This document shows positions 11,331 to 22,923 of a stretch of 64,000 nt of DNA, one piece after another. The stretch is taken from NCBI RefSeq assembly GCF_033473495.1, contig NC_088938.1, positions 62,001 through 126,000 on the forward strand. Direction: 5' to 3'. Below the pieces are notes generated by a model. That model did not search any database, was not told the DNA's origin, and worked only from the letters and a program-made list of their open reading frames with translations. The DNA is from Cercospora beticola (lineage: Eukaryota > Ascomycota > Dothideomycetes > Mycosphaerellales > Mycosphaerellaceae). Numbering within the stretch: the first letter of the stretch is position 1; every line of letters begins with the position of its first letter. The translations under genes and the position numbers were made by a program.

Positions 11331-12130
11331 GTTGACAAGAGGGTCGGTAGAGCGCCGATTATTTGCTTCCAAAGTGTTGTATGATAGTGTATGGAAAAGC
11401 TCGGAGTATTATCAAAGAAATGGGATGAGTTGTGGCACCGAATGTCATAAATATATGTGTTTCTCTAAGCAGGGTGTGCTCGATCGTCGAACGAATCGCC
11501 ATTCCCCGTCCCTGGCAGTGCACATATTCGGGACGGTGATACGAGCACCAACTTGAGTGGACGCGGAGATTCGAAGCTCACAAACACACAAAAGAATGTC
11601 TTTTGTTCTGTTGGTACCACATTAGGCCTTGTTCGAGGCATCGTGACAACATGTATCCATGCCCATTATATTGGGGAACGCGGCCGCTTTCTTCGTACAT
11701 CAATGTCCAATACCATGGATCCAGCCTAATGGTGGATCGATGTGCCTGAGCTCCAATTGGGGGTCACTTCGTTGAAGTCCAAGTAACTGGGCTGTATATC
11801 AAATTCGGATGCAGTACTGACAACCCGGAATGCAATCATCACTCTATAGGTCACTTGTGAACAACAACACCCACAGTCGCGTAGTCGAATTAATCAATTG
11901 TAACGATCTTCACATTCTCACTAGTGGTGGCCGAATTAAACCGTGCATTGTACCTTCATGATAGTAAAGTGGCCTTTACCATGTCAGCACTATAGTCCAG
12001 TCCTGCGTATGCCAGATCGTGAACGGAATAAGCAAGTTTAGCCGCTTAGGCTCCTAGTTCCTCCTAAACCGATTCCCTTACTTTGCTACCTTATCCATAG
12101 CATCCCGTATATGCATGAGTCATGCCATTG
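11331..12130. other. Gene-poor stretch
   Basis: No supported coding region. It holds the promoter of the small secreted protein and then unannotatable sequence leading into the RIP-like zone. Confidence 0.4.
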
Positions 12131-12265
12131 AGTCTATCAATATAGCCGGTTGTGCCTACAGGCTACAGCAACGCTTGCGCCAAGATAGACTGGCATCAAG
12201 TCTATTAATATAACCGGTTAAGCCTACGAGTTTCCAACAACTCTTTCGACCAGGATCGACTATCA
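12131..12265. repeat. Diverged tandem duplication, unit about 67 bp
   Basis: Two adjacent units each run from 'agtctat(c/t)aatata(g/a)ccggtt' to '(a)gat(a/c)gact'. Several of the differences between units are C/T or G/A transitions, as expected after RIP, but the units are too short to be classical RIP targets on their own. Confidence 0.55.
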
Positions 12266-12599
12266 CACCCAAATACCACTCGTTCAAAGCAGGCTAACAG
12301 CTTTTGTGCTAGGTATACAAGCATTCATTCTAGAAGTCCTATTTTCTTTCGCATGCGATGAGGATCGGAAATACCGGATAAGCTTCCATAGACGAACGAG
12401 ACAACATCGTCTCGCACAATTCGCCCGTCGTCTTCTCGATGGAAGATCGTATGTAGGGAGCTGAAGATACCCTTCTCTGCCGCATTGCACTAGCATTCTT
12501 GATTCAGAGCAATGGCACAAGAGCGGAACGGCCCAGACTTGTTCAAAGTCTGGTCGAACGAGGATGTTATGTACAGTAGCTGTCGCTATCACGGAAGAT

Positions 12600-13140
12600 T
12601 CTCAGAATCATGAACAAATATACTAGCTCGACACTCTTCGTAGGACCTTTCCTCTTTAACTACCGTTTCTATAAGGGTGCTCGCTTCAGTCTCTCCCTAA
12701 ACATAGTCCGATAAGAACAAATAAGCTACTTCCTCGACATCTTCCGTTAACATATTATGTATACAGCCGGCACTACAATCTTCACCTATATTCTCCCCGA
12801 AAACTAAGATAGAATGTTCGGAGACTTTAGTATATAGAAAGAGCTTGATTTTGGATAAATTCTGCAGATCTAACAACGAGATACGATAATAGCATAGACA
12901 GTCCATAGAATTCCGACTGAAATTATAGAGAGATGTTCTTAATCCAACATAGGATGTTCCGCAGAGTACGAGTAGGGCTGTACTAATAGATTACGAGGGG
13001 GAGGAGATAACGATCGAAACTATTACGGGTCCGGAAGGGAGAGAGTATTATTCGCGAGGTACGGATAGGTTTATTATCTAAACTCGAATCTCCGTATAGT
13101 ATAGAAGCTAGAATGTCTGCATGAGACTCATATAATCGAT
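12600..13140. repeat. RIP-like, CpA-poor AT-rich remnant
   Basis: This stretch is rich in TA-containing words (tatag, attat, tatat) and nearly free of CA/TG, especially 12960-13090. That is the signature left when repeat-induced point mutation turns CpA into TpA. No open frame has any family feature. The most likely origin is a mutated transposon fragment, but no terminal repeats or protein traces remain to name it. Confidence 0.55.
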
Positions 13141-13372
13141 GCTATCGGTTATGGTCGGTCAAATCGAAAGCGTAAGTGTGTTGTTTGGACGTGGCTGAGA
13201 CCTAGTCTCAATCAACACTAGCTTGCTAGCGTACATCCTCGATATTCCCGTTGGATTTCCGATTTTCAAGCCACAACAAGACATAGTGATTCCCCTCTCT
13301 GCGTCTTTGCTTCCCTTTTCTTCTCGCTCTACCATAACACATATATCCATTAAAATCAACCGGACCCAAACT

Positions 13373-14161
13373 ATGTCTTACCTTGGCAGAAGCTTGCTCC
13401 TCTTGGCGCCACTGTCCTACAGTGCCCTTGGCCAGTACCTAGCACCCGCCGGCTTCACAATCCCCGCAACAAATGGTTCCTTACCCTCACCAGCAGGTGA
13501 CGGCAACGCATGTGCCGAAGGCTTCTTCCCCGGCCGTGACGAAACCATCGTCACAATTCCCTACACCTACGCCCAAGTCATTGGTGTAGTCGGCAACTTC
13601 ACCAATCTTGTCTGGGCAGGCTCTCCACCCGACAGTGTCTCTACCAATGCCTCGGCTTCAACATTATCAGACAACAACTGGCAACCAGGCGATGCTCGAT
13701 TTTACGAATTACAAGGCGCTACGGTTATTGAGAGTCTTGTGACGTATTCTCGACCTGCTGTCGATGGACCTTATGTTGAGGTTCATACACTAGCTCCATT
13801 GGGTATCACGCTTCCTGGCGGTGTGAATATATCAAGTTACGCGGATTTTGATGGTCAGGTGTGGGAAGGAGTTTGCGATGGAAGGGCGGTGCAGGCGAAT
13901 TTCACCACGGTATTTTGCGCCACTGACGCGACAGTTGCGGGAGCGGCGTTCAAAGCCATCCATGGAGAGTCGGTGTTAGAAGTTGGGAGAATGCTGGGTG
14001 GACAGAATTTCACTAGCTGTGATGCTTTGAATGCTGCTGCTGGTGGAAGCAACACGACCACCTCGCCGGAGATCTCAACAGGAGGCAGCGCAACCTTACG
14101 CACCTCGTTCCGATGTCTTGTCCCGATTGCTATAGCGGTGATGAGCTACATCTGGCTTTGA
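13373..14161 (+). CDS. Secreted, probably GPI-anchored glycoprotein, unknown family
   Basis: Single exon, 262 residues. The start is the ATG of MSYLGRSLLLLAPLSYSALG, which is a signal peptide; the frame is open further upstream but only from non-ATG codons. The mature protein has four or more cysteines and many N-glycosylation sequons (NGS, NFT, NAS, NIS, NFT, NTT). The end has a Ser/Thr/Gly-rich stretch and then a hydrophobic tail (CLVPIAIAVMSYIWL) with no polar end, as in GPI-attachment signals. I recognise no catalytic domain. A cell-wall or surface role is likely from architecture only. Confidence 0.75.
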   Translation: MSYLGRSLLLLAPLSYSALGQYLAPAGFTIPATNGSLPSPAGDGNACAEGFFPGRDETIVTIPYTYAQVIGVVGNFTNLVWAGSPPDSVSTNASASTLSDNNWQPGDARFYELQGATVIESLVTYSRPAVDGPYVEVHTLAPLGITLPGGVNISSYADFDGQVWEGVCDGRAVQANFTTVFCATDATVAGAAFKAIHGESVLEVGRMLGGQNFTSCDALNAAAGGSNTTTSPEISTGGSATLRTSFRCLVPIAIAVMSYIWL

Positions 14162-15770
14162 AGCAGGGCGACCGACATTTTATCCGCTGCGTCCTCGTCA
14201 GTACGGATGCTAGCATCCTTCACGGACTGATCTAGTAGGCATCAACCAACCCATATCATATCAAATGGAATCGCTTGATCCCATCCAATATTTCAATGCC
14301 AACACCCTACCAATGAACTTCATTTTCCCTCTCAAGATTAATCACTATGCATATCCTTCGATCATCTGCCCGCAAAGCAAGAGTTTTAAACGAGTTTGTC
14401 TTCGATGCCAGACTTTCTCAAAGCTTATGCAAACGATCGTTCGTATTGAGCATTGATATCCTTCTGCATGAACGCTCGCACCTCCTCCTCACTTCTGTAA
14501 CTTTCTCAACCACAATATATCGCGATCCTGATGACTACGTCTTCACGAATGTGTTACCATCGAGAGTCTGTCCCGCCCTAAAAGACGAAGCCAAGAATGG
14601 ATGGCGATAGAATGGGACGTCCATAAGATTAAAAGAACCGAACGGCCATTCCTGGTGCCCTCAATCACCACCACAAACACTGGACACACGCCAACGAGTA
14701 TCACCACGCACAACGCAAAGAAACGAAAACAGAACCAAACACATGTAGTCTCAACATCTCTCAATTGCCACGCATATCTGCCTTCCTATCTGCTCCATAC
14801 ATCCAATCCATCCTCAACATCGATTCCGTCCCCGAGTCATATGTCCTACACCATCCCACATCCCAACCCTCAATAAAGACATTACATCTTCCCTCCTCTC
14901 CTTCCCTCGCCCTGCTCCCCAAGGATCAGATTCACACGATCATATTATAGTGTAAGTCGCCCGTGTAAGCAATCTTCATCCTCTCCACCACTCCATCCTT
15001 GCCTCCCCACTTCTCCTCCCTCCCTTGCATCACACCCTACGCACAACAAGCATCGACAGCTCGAAAACAGAAAATGAGACGAAGAAAAGCAAGAGTAGTG
15101 TAGAAAAAATCAGATCTCCAAGATCTCCCATCTCAACAAACTACTCCAGTCAACAACAGTAAAACACACTAAACAAAAAAAGAGTTCTTTTCCCAATGCG
15201 AGGGGTGGTATCTTGCTTGCTCCATCATCTGGAAAATGTGTGCAAACCCGCAAAAACAAAAACTCAAATCCAATCCAACGAGACCCTCTCTCCACCAAAA
15301 GCGAACTGTACTATCCTGTTCACCTCCTGCGCTGCTATTCCTCCCCCAACTCTTCCTCGGAGCGAGGCGAAGGAGATCCAGCGACCGGGGTGACGATGAA
15401 GGTAGGCCGGCGATGTGCCAGGCTCCAGAAAAAATGACTCAGATTCGGTATCTTCTTTTTCCCGACTATACTCGAGGGCGACTGGGCACCTGTCCTTGTT
15501 TTGCAGAAAGAGCAAAAGATATTGTGGTCATTATCAACAACAAGAAACGATGTGTGTGGTTTCGTAACGGGCGTAATAAAGGTTGTATGTTCCATCTCAT
15601 TTCCGCTGCTGCTGCTGCTGCTGACCACATGTCGGTCGCGGCGGCGGGCGCGGAGGCGGCATCTTGCGCGGTCTCCTTCGTGTCTGTACAGGACGAGGCG
15701 CATCAGCAGCGGCGGAAAGCTGTCGTTGTTCTGCAGCAGTGCAACAACGCGTCAAGCAACAAAAGAACTT
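14162..15770. other. Convergent intergenic with a CAG/GCT microsatellite
   Basis: It holds the 3' ends of the GPI-type gene and of Rax2. Pyrimidine-rich runs and a (GCT)6-like tract at about 15605-15620 are the only structure. The open frames overlapping it have no family support. Confidence 0.45.
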
Positions 15771-18700
15771 CTAAATCTTCGGCGGAGAATGCCCTCCTCC
15801 TTCAAGCTTCGAGAAGAGCTGTTCGGGAGGAAGCCGATTCACATTCGCGCTTTTGTCGGCCGTAATGGGAACGTAACCTTCAATACGTCGTCTTCGTCGT
15901 TCGAGTAGGAGGCCAAGAAGGATGATCAGACCAGTGATTGCCAGGGCGATGGCGAGACCAATGGCAACAATGATGCCAACATCAAGGCCAGAGCTCTTGT
16001 TGTTGACAAAGTTGTTGGGGTTCTGGACGAAGATGGCTGACAAGCTGCCTTGGCTACCATCTTCCATGTTGGTCAGGATGTATGGTTCATACACGGTGCC
16101 GTTGAACAGCACAGCACTGGCGTTGCCTTGATCGGGGATGTTGATGTTGCCGAGAATCATGAGCACTTGGTCAGTGGCCACCATATCGCTCAAGTCGTGG
16201 TCTGAAGTGAGTGGCATGATTTGCAGCTTTCGGATAGAGGTAGATTCACCAAGACCGGAAGCGGCAGTCCACGTGCCATCCTTGTACTTGGTCAAGAACA
16301 CAGATTGGTTGTTGGTAGACATGCCACTGACCCAGAACTGGCTGTAGTCCCCATTGACGGCAGAGATGGCAGTGACAGGTCCTGGCAAGCTGGATGCTCC
16401 CTCGAGTTCGGTGAAAGTCTGCTCCTTGGCATCATAAGTGGCCATTGTAGTCTCGTTGCCATTGACAGTCAGGTTTCCAGCGATCATGAGTTTGGTGTTG
16501 GAGGTCCACACCATGGTGTAGATGACGCCCTCAAGTCCGGATCCAGTGCTCTGCCATTGCAGAGCTCTGGTGTCGTAAAAGCACAATGGTCCGCAAGGAA
16601 GTGAGCCTGCAGTCGCATAGTCGCCACCAACGTAGACATCCTCTCCCTCAGGTTGAGCAGCGATGGAGTGCACGACGACATTTTCTCCGCCGAGAGCTGG
16701 CGGGTGAGGAGCTGCGAATCGGTTTGCAGAGAGGTCGTAGACTACGAGACCTGTAGCAGGGTTGCCGTTGACAGTACCGTTCACGGCACCACCAGCCCAG
16801 AGCGCTGTCTGATACGTGTCCATGGCGATGAAGATCGAGTCGGAGGTGAGACCAGACACGCCGCTGACAGATTCTCGGTCACTGTCAGTGTTGTTGATGA
16901 AAGCAAGATTCTCGATCGTGCTGCCGTTGCTTGCGGTCGTGCTGAAGCTTCCTCCCAGAATGGTGATGTTGAGATTGTTCTTGTTGTAGAAGACACCATC
17001 ATACACGCCCGTGTAGTTGCTGCCAGACTGACCGTCGGTGAGATCTCTCTTCTGCGTGCCACTTGAACTAGCTGCAGTATTGGCCGAGAGTCGAATATTA
17101 AGCGACTGCAGTTCTGGTGTGCCAGAGCCCACGAGCTCAACAACGTCGTTGATGTCAAGACCTTGAGAATCGATCTTTCCTGCGTAGACGGGATCCATGC
17201 CGGGTACGGTGGTGTAAGCGGTGAGCTGGCCATTGAGTGCGCTGTTAGTGCCGGGAATGTTCTGTAGCCAGTTGTTCTCGCTAGGCACCCAGATTGCGAA
17301 GCCCGCGGCATCAAATGCAGCATTGTCGCCAAAACCGTTGACAGAAGTGAAGTTGCCGCTGATGGCCAATGTGTCCCTACGGTCGTCGGCAGTCATATTC
17401 ATGACGAGGGGGACAATGCTGAAGACACCGCCGTTCACACCGGCGCCCAAAGGTGCCCACTCGTTGCTGTCGATGGAGAAGGACCCGACGTTGTTCAATC
17501 CCTCAGTCTGGTCTTGCGCAGTGTTTGTGAAGATGCCACCAATGAAGAGGGTGCTTCCGTTGAGCATCATATTGAACACCTCGCCGTTGAGTCCGCCGCG
17601 TGGGAGCGACGCAGGACCATCGCTGCCGATGGACATGATATTGGAGATTCCATCGCCGGAGAAGTTGCCGGCAGCGTAGAGGTTGTCGTTGTAGCGGATG
17701 ACGCTGGCAAAGCTTGCGCGCCCGTCAAGAGAGGTTCCAGCTCGGTTGACGACAGAAGTCGAGAAGTTCGTGCTCGTGGTCGCTTCATTGGGGTTGTACT
17801 CAAAAAGACCATTCAGTCCTCCCGTAGTAGAGGAGGATGTACTAGTAGAGGAGTTTCCACCAGCAGCAGAGATGAGCTCGAATCGAACGCGCGATGCGAC
17901 GACGGTGAGGGGCACGCGCTGCCCGGCAGCTGGTGCAAGAGTCACTGTAGGCTGGAAGCCATCGGTGTCGATGTAGCCGTAGTAGATTTGCTCGAACTTG
18001 TCGTAGTTGTTGGTCTGGAAGCTGCTGGTCGTGGCGGGATCAGAGTCGGCGGTCATCGAGGCCGTGATCTCGACGCGACCCCTGGAGCTGCATGATTCGT
18101 CAAGGATACAGCCAGGTGTGTACAGTGTGACGGAGTAGTTTCCGGATTGCTGCAGATTTGGTTGGAACACGACATTGGTGTTGTCGCCCACGTTCGCCTC
18201 GGAGTTGATCACAGTGGAAAGGAAGTCAGATGAGATCAAGCCAGGATTTCGAACGATGCCCCAAGATTCCGCAGGGGTGGCGGTCGATACTGAGGCGGCT
18301 GCGGTATCCACACACGAAGGCGCGTTGTAGTCGTTCACCGCGAAGCTGTATACTTCGTCCGAGACCAGTTCCACACCGTTGAGGCCAGCACCCGCTCCGT
18401 AGAAGTCGGTGATCCAGATACGGAATGTGGTCATAGCAACACGGCGCACAAAGCGGAATTCCTGGACGGTGGTGTTTCCTTCTGGCAGAGGACAGAATCG
18501 GATACAGGTGGCATTTTGACCGGTCGTGGGATCGACGTACTCCAGTTCGAGAATGCCGGCGGTGTTCATTTCCTCGAAGTAGAAGCTCTTGGTGCCGCGC
18601 CCCTCGTAATCGGTGTTGTAAATTCGCAAGGCGGTGGGACTGACGCCGAATCCCAGCGCGGACTCCCAGTAGCCTCCAGTGTTGTCGTTGAGGAGCCAGG

Positions 18701-19502
18701 TGTTTCCCGAGCCTTGTTCTTCGCCGGTTTTGCAGATGATATTGTTCGGATCGCTGAAGCCCGCTCGGCTCGTAGATCCTGCGGCCGTGATGTTTCCTGA
18801 GCCGATGCTGACAGCCTGTGGGATGCTTTCAGTGCTCGTGGTGGTGTTGCCAAGAACAGCGAACTGGCCGCCAAAAACAATGTTGTTTCCACTGTCTTTG
18901 GTGATTGTGTTGACGGGTCCGTTAAACCCGGCAAAAGGCAAATTCACCCATCCTGTAGTCCAGGCCATGGCATTTGAAGAGTTGCCTGCCCTGAATTGGC
19001 CTCCGACGTACACGGTCCCGGTTTCGTCGTCGCAGTACAGCGCATTCACGGGTCCACCAGACAGACCGGGCAAGGCCGTGACTTCATTACTGTCGGGATT
19101 CCACAGCGCAATGGATTCCGCTCTTACTCCTCCTAAACTGGTGAAATTGCCTCCTACGACCACGCCTTGGAGCTTTCCATCGACGACAAACGAGCACATG
19201 GCTCGTATTGAGGTGTCCGCATCGGCGAGGGCCAGCGACTGGAATGCGCCATCGGGATACCGCGTGAGCAGCGACTGGCTGCCGTTTGTTGATGTATTTT
19301 CATTTTGTCCCTGATATGTGTAGAGCGAGATGCTGTCAAAGTCTCCCCCTACTGCGACACGGCCCAGCTGTGACAGATCGAGATTCGGTGAGGAGGCGGC
19401 GGATTGCACGAAGGCGGCGCGCGCGACGGGTACGGAGGTGGTCAGAATGTAGGCAGCAAGCTCAGGCCCGAGGGCGAGCAATTGCTGGAGGAGGTTTCGC
19501 AT
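15771..19502 (-). CDS. RAX2: Cortical polarity marker Rax2
   Basis: Single exon, 1243 residues. Rax2 is a type I membrane glycoprotein marking sites of polarised growth; in yeast it works with Rax1 in bud-site memory, and in filamentous fungi at tips and septa. The start is the ATG of MRNLLQQLLALG, followed by a hydrophobic signal peptide ending near PVARA; an upstream TTG-initiated extension is ignored. The very long extracellular part contains repeated beta-propeller-like units (VAVGGDFDS, VVVGGNFTSLGG, VYVGGQF, LYAAGNFSGDG, LFIGGIFTN, VYVGGDYATAG) and many N-glycosylation sites. One TM helix (VGIIVAIGLAIALAITGLII) lies near residue 1180, followed by an RRRRR stop-transfer and a short cytosolic tail. 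Length and layout match the family. Confidence 0.95.
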   Translation of the reverse strand: MRNLLQQLLALGPELAAYILTTSVPVARAAFVQSAASSPNLDLSQLGRVAVGGDFDSISLYTYQGQNENTSTNGSQSLLTRYPDGAFQSLALADADTSIRAMCSFVVDGKLQGVVVGGNFTSLGGVRAESIALWNPDSNEVTALPGLSGGPVNALYCDDETGTVYVGGQFRAGNSSNAMAWTTGWVNLPFAGFNGPVNTITKDSGNNIVFGGQFAVLGNTTTSTESIPQAVSIGSGNITAAGSTSRAGFSDPNNIICKTGEEQGSGNTWLLNDNTGGYWESALGFGVSPTALRIYNTDYEGRGTKSFYFEEMNTAGILELEYVDPTTGQNATCIRFCPLPEGNTTVQEFRFVRRVAMTTFRIWITDFYGAGAGLNGVELVSDEVYSFAVNDYNAPSCVDTAAASVSTATPAESWGIVRNPGLISSDFLSTVINSEANVGDNTNVVFQPNLQQSGNYSVTLYTPGCILDESCSSRGRVEITASMTADSDPATTSSFQTNNYDKFEQIYYGYIDTDGFQPTVTLAPAAGQRVPLTVVASRVRFELISAAGGNSSTSTSSSTTGGLNGLFEYNPNEATTSTNFSTSVVNRAGTSLDGRASFASVIRYNDNLYAAGNFSGDGISNIMSIGSDGPASLPRGGLNGEVFNMMLNGSTLFIGGIFTNTAQDQTEGLNNVGSFSIDSNEWAPLGAGVNGGVFSIVPLVMNMTADDRRDTLAISGNFTSVNGFGDNAAFDAAGFAIWVPSENNWLQNIPGTNSALNGQLTAYTTVPGMDPVYAGKIDSQGLDINDVVELVGSGTPELQSLNIRLSANTAASSSGTQKRDLTDGQSGSNYTGVYDGVFYNKNNLNITILGGSFSTTASNGSTIENLAFINNTDSDRESVSGVSGLTSDSIFIAMDTYQTALWAGGAVNGTVNGNPATGLVVYDLSANRFAAPHPPALGGENVVVHSIAAQPEGEDVYVGGDYATAGSLPCGPLCFYDTRALQWQSTGSGLEGVIYTMVWTSNTKLMIAGNLTVNGNETTMATYDAKEQTFTELEGASSLPGPVTAISAVNGDYSQFWVSGMSTNNQSVFLTKYKDGTWTAASGLGESTSIRKLQIMPLTSDHDLSDMVATDQVLMILGNINIPDQGNASAVLFNGTVYEPYILTNMEDGSQGSLSAIFVQNPNNFVNNKSSGLDVGIIVAIGLAIALAITGLIILLGLLLERRRRRIEGYVPITADKSANVNRLPPEQLFSKLEGGGHSPPKI

Positions 19503-20705
19503 CGCATGCGACGTGTGCAAGCGTTATCGCGCCAGAGCGGGCAGAGGAGGTGGTGTGTTGTCGGTCGGTCGGGCGGTCGGGATCGTGAAATCGGGCGTGG
19601 TTGGTAGGATGCGGTGGGAAATCGGTGCCAGCGATAGGAATGTCCGGGTCGCGCGAAAGTAAACGGTGGTCCGGAGCGAAGAAATGGCGAGTGTTAACGG
19701 GGCATTGGTATTATGGGTGAAGCAGAAGAAGAAAGGTTCCCGGTCGACTCTCGCAGAGCAAGTGACGCGGTGCTTGCAGATGCAGTGTTCCGGCAGTGGC
19801 GTCCCTGGGAGCTGCTGCGCGCTGGATCGGGAAGGAAGAATGGCGATGGGTCGAGTGAGTGACGGTAGTTGGCGTTTCGGACAGAACGAGAGACTGTGGT
19901 GAGTTGTTGGGAGGTGAGGTTGTCGGCGTGCTTCCTGCCTCCTGCTCGGTCGCGGTCGCCGGTCGGACACAGAAGGACGTCGCAGAGTCGTGTGTCGCTG
20001 AGGAATGTGCAGCGTTGGCTCAGGAGCAGCAGAACGCTAACGTAGTCGGTCATGCAATCTCGGATGTGCCGCGTGCACGACTGCGCAAACGACCTATCAG
20101 CGGCGCGCTTTGCGCAATAGTTCACCCGCTGCCGGGACGGTTCGTTCGCAATGCCCAGCCCAATCCATTCACTGACCTCACTCGTGCTGTCTTCAGTTGT
20201 ATCTGCGGAAGACGCGTGCTGTATACTGCGAAAGAGACAGATGCACGAGAAGAGGCGATGTTGCTGTCAGCACGAGACCCTGACTCTGCCCAGCCTCCAC
20301 AGCGACAGCAACCAGTATGCGGCGGCGGAAGTGACCGGGATGGGCGGGCGAACAGACGCAGGACTGCGCAGCCACGCAAACCCTCTCGTGTCGTCGTGAA
20401 ACCTCCACTGCACCGTCGCCCTACGCGTGGCCTTCCCATTGACGGAGACATCAGACCCTCTGTAGCAGACTGCTCTTCACACAGGCAGGACCTTCAGCAC
20501 ATGGGGACGCGCTTATTGAACACCCAGCCTTCGTGCTACCCGCGCACCCTGAACCGCCCAACTTCCCAGGCAATGTGGTACAATCTGCAACAAGGACCCA
20601 CTTCTCGGCTGTACCTGCAGACGTGGAGCATGTGATCGAGAGCTGGTGCCAGCCAGCCAGTCTCAATACACACAGGTGAGTGCCTTCGCGGGTACCCGGA
20701 GTCTT
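19503..20705. other. Intergenic upstream of Rax2
   Basis: Rax2 promoter and leader, GC-rich near the start codon. Long frames here (for example 19859-20635 +) begin at non-ATG codons, have no family features and overlap frames on the other strand; I treat them as chance. Confidence 0.45.
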
Positions 20706-21440
20706 GACGGCAATGAAGACCGACAATTACGAGAGCGAAGGCAAGATCAATGGGGCAGTATCTCCACACGCCATTTCTCCACGGCATCAGCCAAGTCGAC
20801 ACGCGCCCTCCATCGAAGGGCACATCTTGCTCACTTGGTAGCGACTGGACTTGATCGCAGCCGCGAAAAGCCAAGTGTCTTGTGGTGCAAGTGCTTCCTT
20901 TGCAGAATGATCGAACCTGCCTAGAACTTTGCAACTGCGAGTGTTCTTGAATCAATGGCAACAATGCCACACGCTCTGAGCTGACCACCAGAAAGAAATG
21001 TCTACGGCACCGTACTCCCGAGTAGCGGCATCGAACAAGCAGCTCATGATGTGTACAAACTCTTCGCATTCGAAAGGTAGACTCGGCTACGGGACCGTCA
21101 TCTCTGGGTCCCTCTTCACATGACAACCGCATCGAACGACATACTGAGCGGCATTGATAGGCGCGAGCAGTCAGGGACAGCCGATTACTCTGAAACCTAT
21201 TCTCTGACAATCTCTTGGATGCCAAACCCGACTCGGTGGGATACGGAGCGGCAGGGTCGGCACGAGCAGCCAGGGAGAGCTGATCAACCAGCTCTGTAAG
21301 CTGACCTCTCGTCCAGACCTCATGTCTTTAGCATAGCCATGTTTGATACGCAGTACTCCTGCGTAGCAGCATTGACAGAATTTGCAGGCGTCTTCTCGAA
21401 CAAAAGTACAGCCATCGCGTGCAAATCGTGTACTTCCGGC
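20706..21440. repeat. Diverged direct repeat, copy A
   Basis: Aligns in the same orientation with copy B about 1.2 kb downstream. Landmarks shared in order are 'ggcaatga', 'ggcaagatcaa/agcaagatcaa', 'gggcacatcttgctcacttgg', 'cgcagccgc', 'gcaagtgcttc', 'gcgagcagtcagg/cacgagcggtcagg', 'atacgcag(t/c)actcc' and 'acagccatcgcgtgca'. Both copies carry indels and no shared open frame, so the ancestor is unknown. Confidence 0.65.
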
Positions 21441-21981
21441 CATCTCAGATCTGGCCAATGTCGTCTTTGAACACATCTTGAAGTTCTTTCGCTCCAAGTG
21501 GCTTCGCACGATACAATCGATCAGAGAAAGCAAAAGACGTACGATGTTGTCTTCAAGATCAGTTCTATCGCATCGTGCGTGGCGATCCTTCTATTCACTG
21601 CATCGAAGGATCTCACAATTCTGGAGGCACGAGAAGTGAGGATTGTTCTCTTGCAGATCCTCCAATTTATCACATTCCGGCTCTTCCAATTCATCCCTAC
21701 TGCGATCCTTGACTGGAACCAATCCGCTGGCAGCTCCCAAACACCAAGAAAGGCGTCTACCAGCTGCATTCCTACCAAACCAACGACACAGTCGTTTTTT
21801 TTTTACCTCGGCCAAACGCTCCATATCTTCACCGTTCAGATAGCATGGACCCCACCACGGAGCGCGTGTCTTGTCCCCGAAGAAGAAGTAGCTGGCGATG
21901 TGGTGGACCTACCGCTGGCATTCGGTGTTCTTGTATGTATGTTTGAGGCTCCGTTCAGCTTGACAAGCGCCATCGCGTTGA
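21441..21981. other. Spacer between the two repeat copies
   Basis: A frame running from 21498 through this spacer into copy B starts with GTG, contains a T10 run and has no recognised domain; not accepted as a gene. Confidence 0.35.
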
Positions 21982-22595
21982 GCGAGAGTCTGAACGGCAA
22001 TGAGGGAAGACGATTACTGGAGTTGGAGCAAGATCAAGAGCGTGGCGTCTTGTCACCCGGCCGGTTCCTGGCGTATATGGAGCCAACAAATGGCGTCCGG
22101 CGAAAGGGACATCTTGCTCACTTGGGAGACATTACCAGCTGCTCGCAGCCGCAAAGTCCGCTGTGTGATGCAAGTGCTTCATTTGCACAATCTTTGAAGC
22201 TGTGTGGAGTTTTTCGAACGAGAAGATGCTGGGGTAGGTGGCAGCTGCTGCCAAGCAGCAGTGATAGGCACGAGCGGTCAGGAAAATCGAGCATTCTGAG
22301 ACTTTGTCTCTGACCATCTGTCCGAGGTCAGTCCTTACTTGTTTAGATTCGGAGCGGCATCGATCGGCCTGAACTGCGAGGAGGAACCGACCGTATTGCT
22401 CTGCGAACTCGTCTTTCCGACAAGACCCCATATCCTTGGCATAGTCATCTTTTCAATAGTCATCTTCCGAATGATCATCTTCACAGCAGCCATCTTCTAT
22501 ACGCAGCACTCCAGCGTAGCATCACTGACCGAATTTGCAACCATATTTTCGAACAGAAATACAGCCATCGCGTGCACATCGTGTGCTTCGAGTCT
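21982..22595. repeat. Diverged direct repeat, copy B
   Basis: Second copy of the unit at 20.7-21.4 kb. Sequence agreement is clear over several 15-25 bp blocks but lower between them. The order of blocks is kept, so this is one old segmental duplication rather than scattered short repeats. Confidence 0.65.
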
Positions 22596-22923
22596 TCACA
22601 AATTCCCCGTGATCCTATCTCTAATGACAAGTCTCGCTCGATAATGATCGTACACCAAATCGACTTCGAATCTGCAAACAAACAGCCGAAGTGGAGGCCC
22701 GTCACCATCGATACATCCTCGGCCATTTGCTAGAGTGATGCATGATACGAGACAAGAGCTAGGAAGGAAGTCTGCCAAGAGCCATGTTTTGGGCTACTCT
22801 CTTATTCTATATCTGCTGCCTCTCTCTTATTCCCCAGGGCATTTCTCCACACAGGTCTACTCCGTCTCATCTGTCTACCAGACAAATCTCTCATCGTCTC
22901 TCTCTCCCAGCTTCGATCCGACA

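Noticed and set aside
15600..15620. GCT/CAG microsatellite as a possible CRISPR or coding poly-amino-acid tract
   Set aside because: Single simple repeat in an intergenic region; no spacers and no supported frame. CRISPR arrays are not expected in a fungal nuclear genome.
17514..18095. 193-codon plus-strand frame
   Set aside because: Antisense to Rax2; no ATG-led domain or family feature.
19859..20635. 258-codon plus-strand frame upstream of Rax2
   Set aside because: GTG start, Arg/Pro-rich low-information composition, overlaps opposite frames in a GC-rich promoter region.
20536..21225. 229-codon minus-strand frame over repeat copy A
   Set aside because: Copy B does not keep this frame, no family feature, so the open frame is probably chance.
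21498..22313. 271-codon plus-strand frame over the spacer and repeat copy B
   Set aside because: GTG start, runs through a T10 tract, and copy A does not keep the frame.
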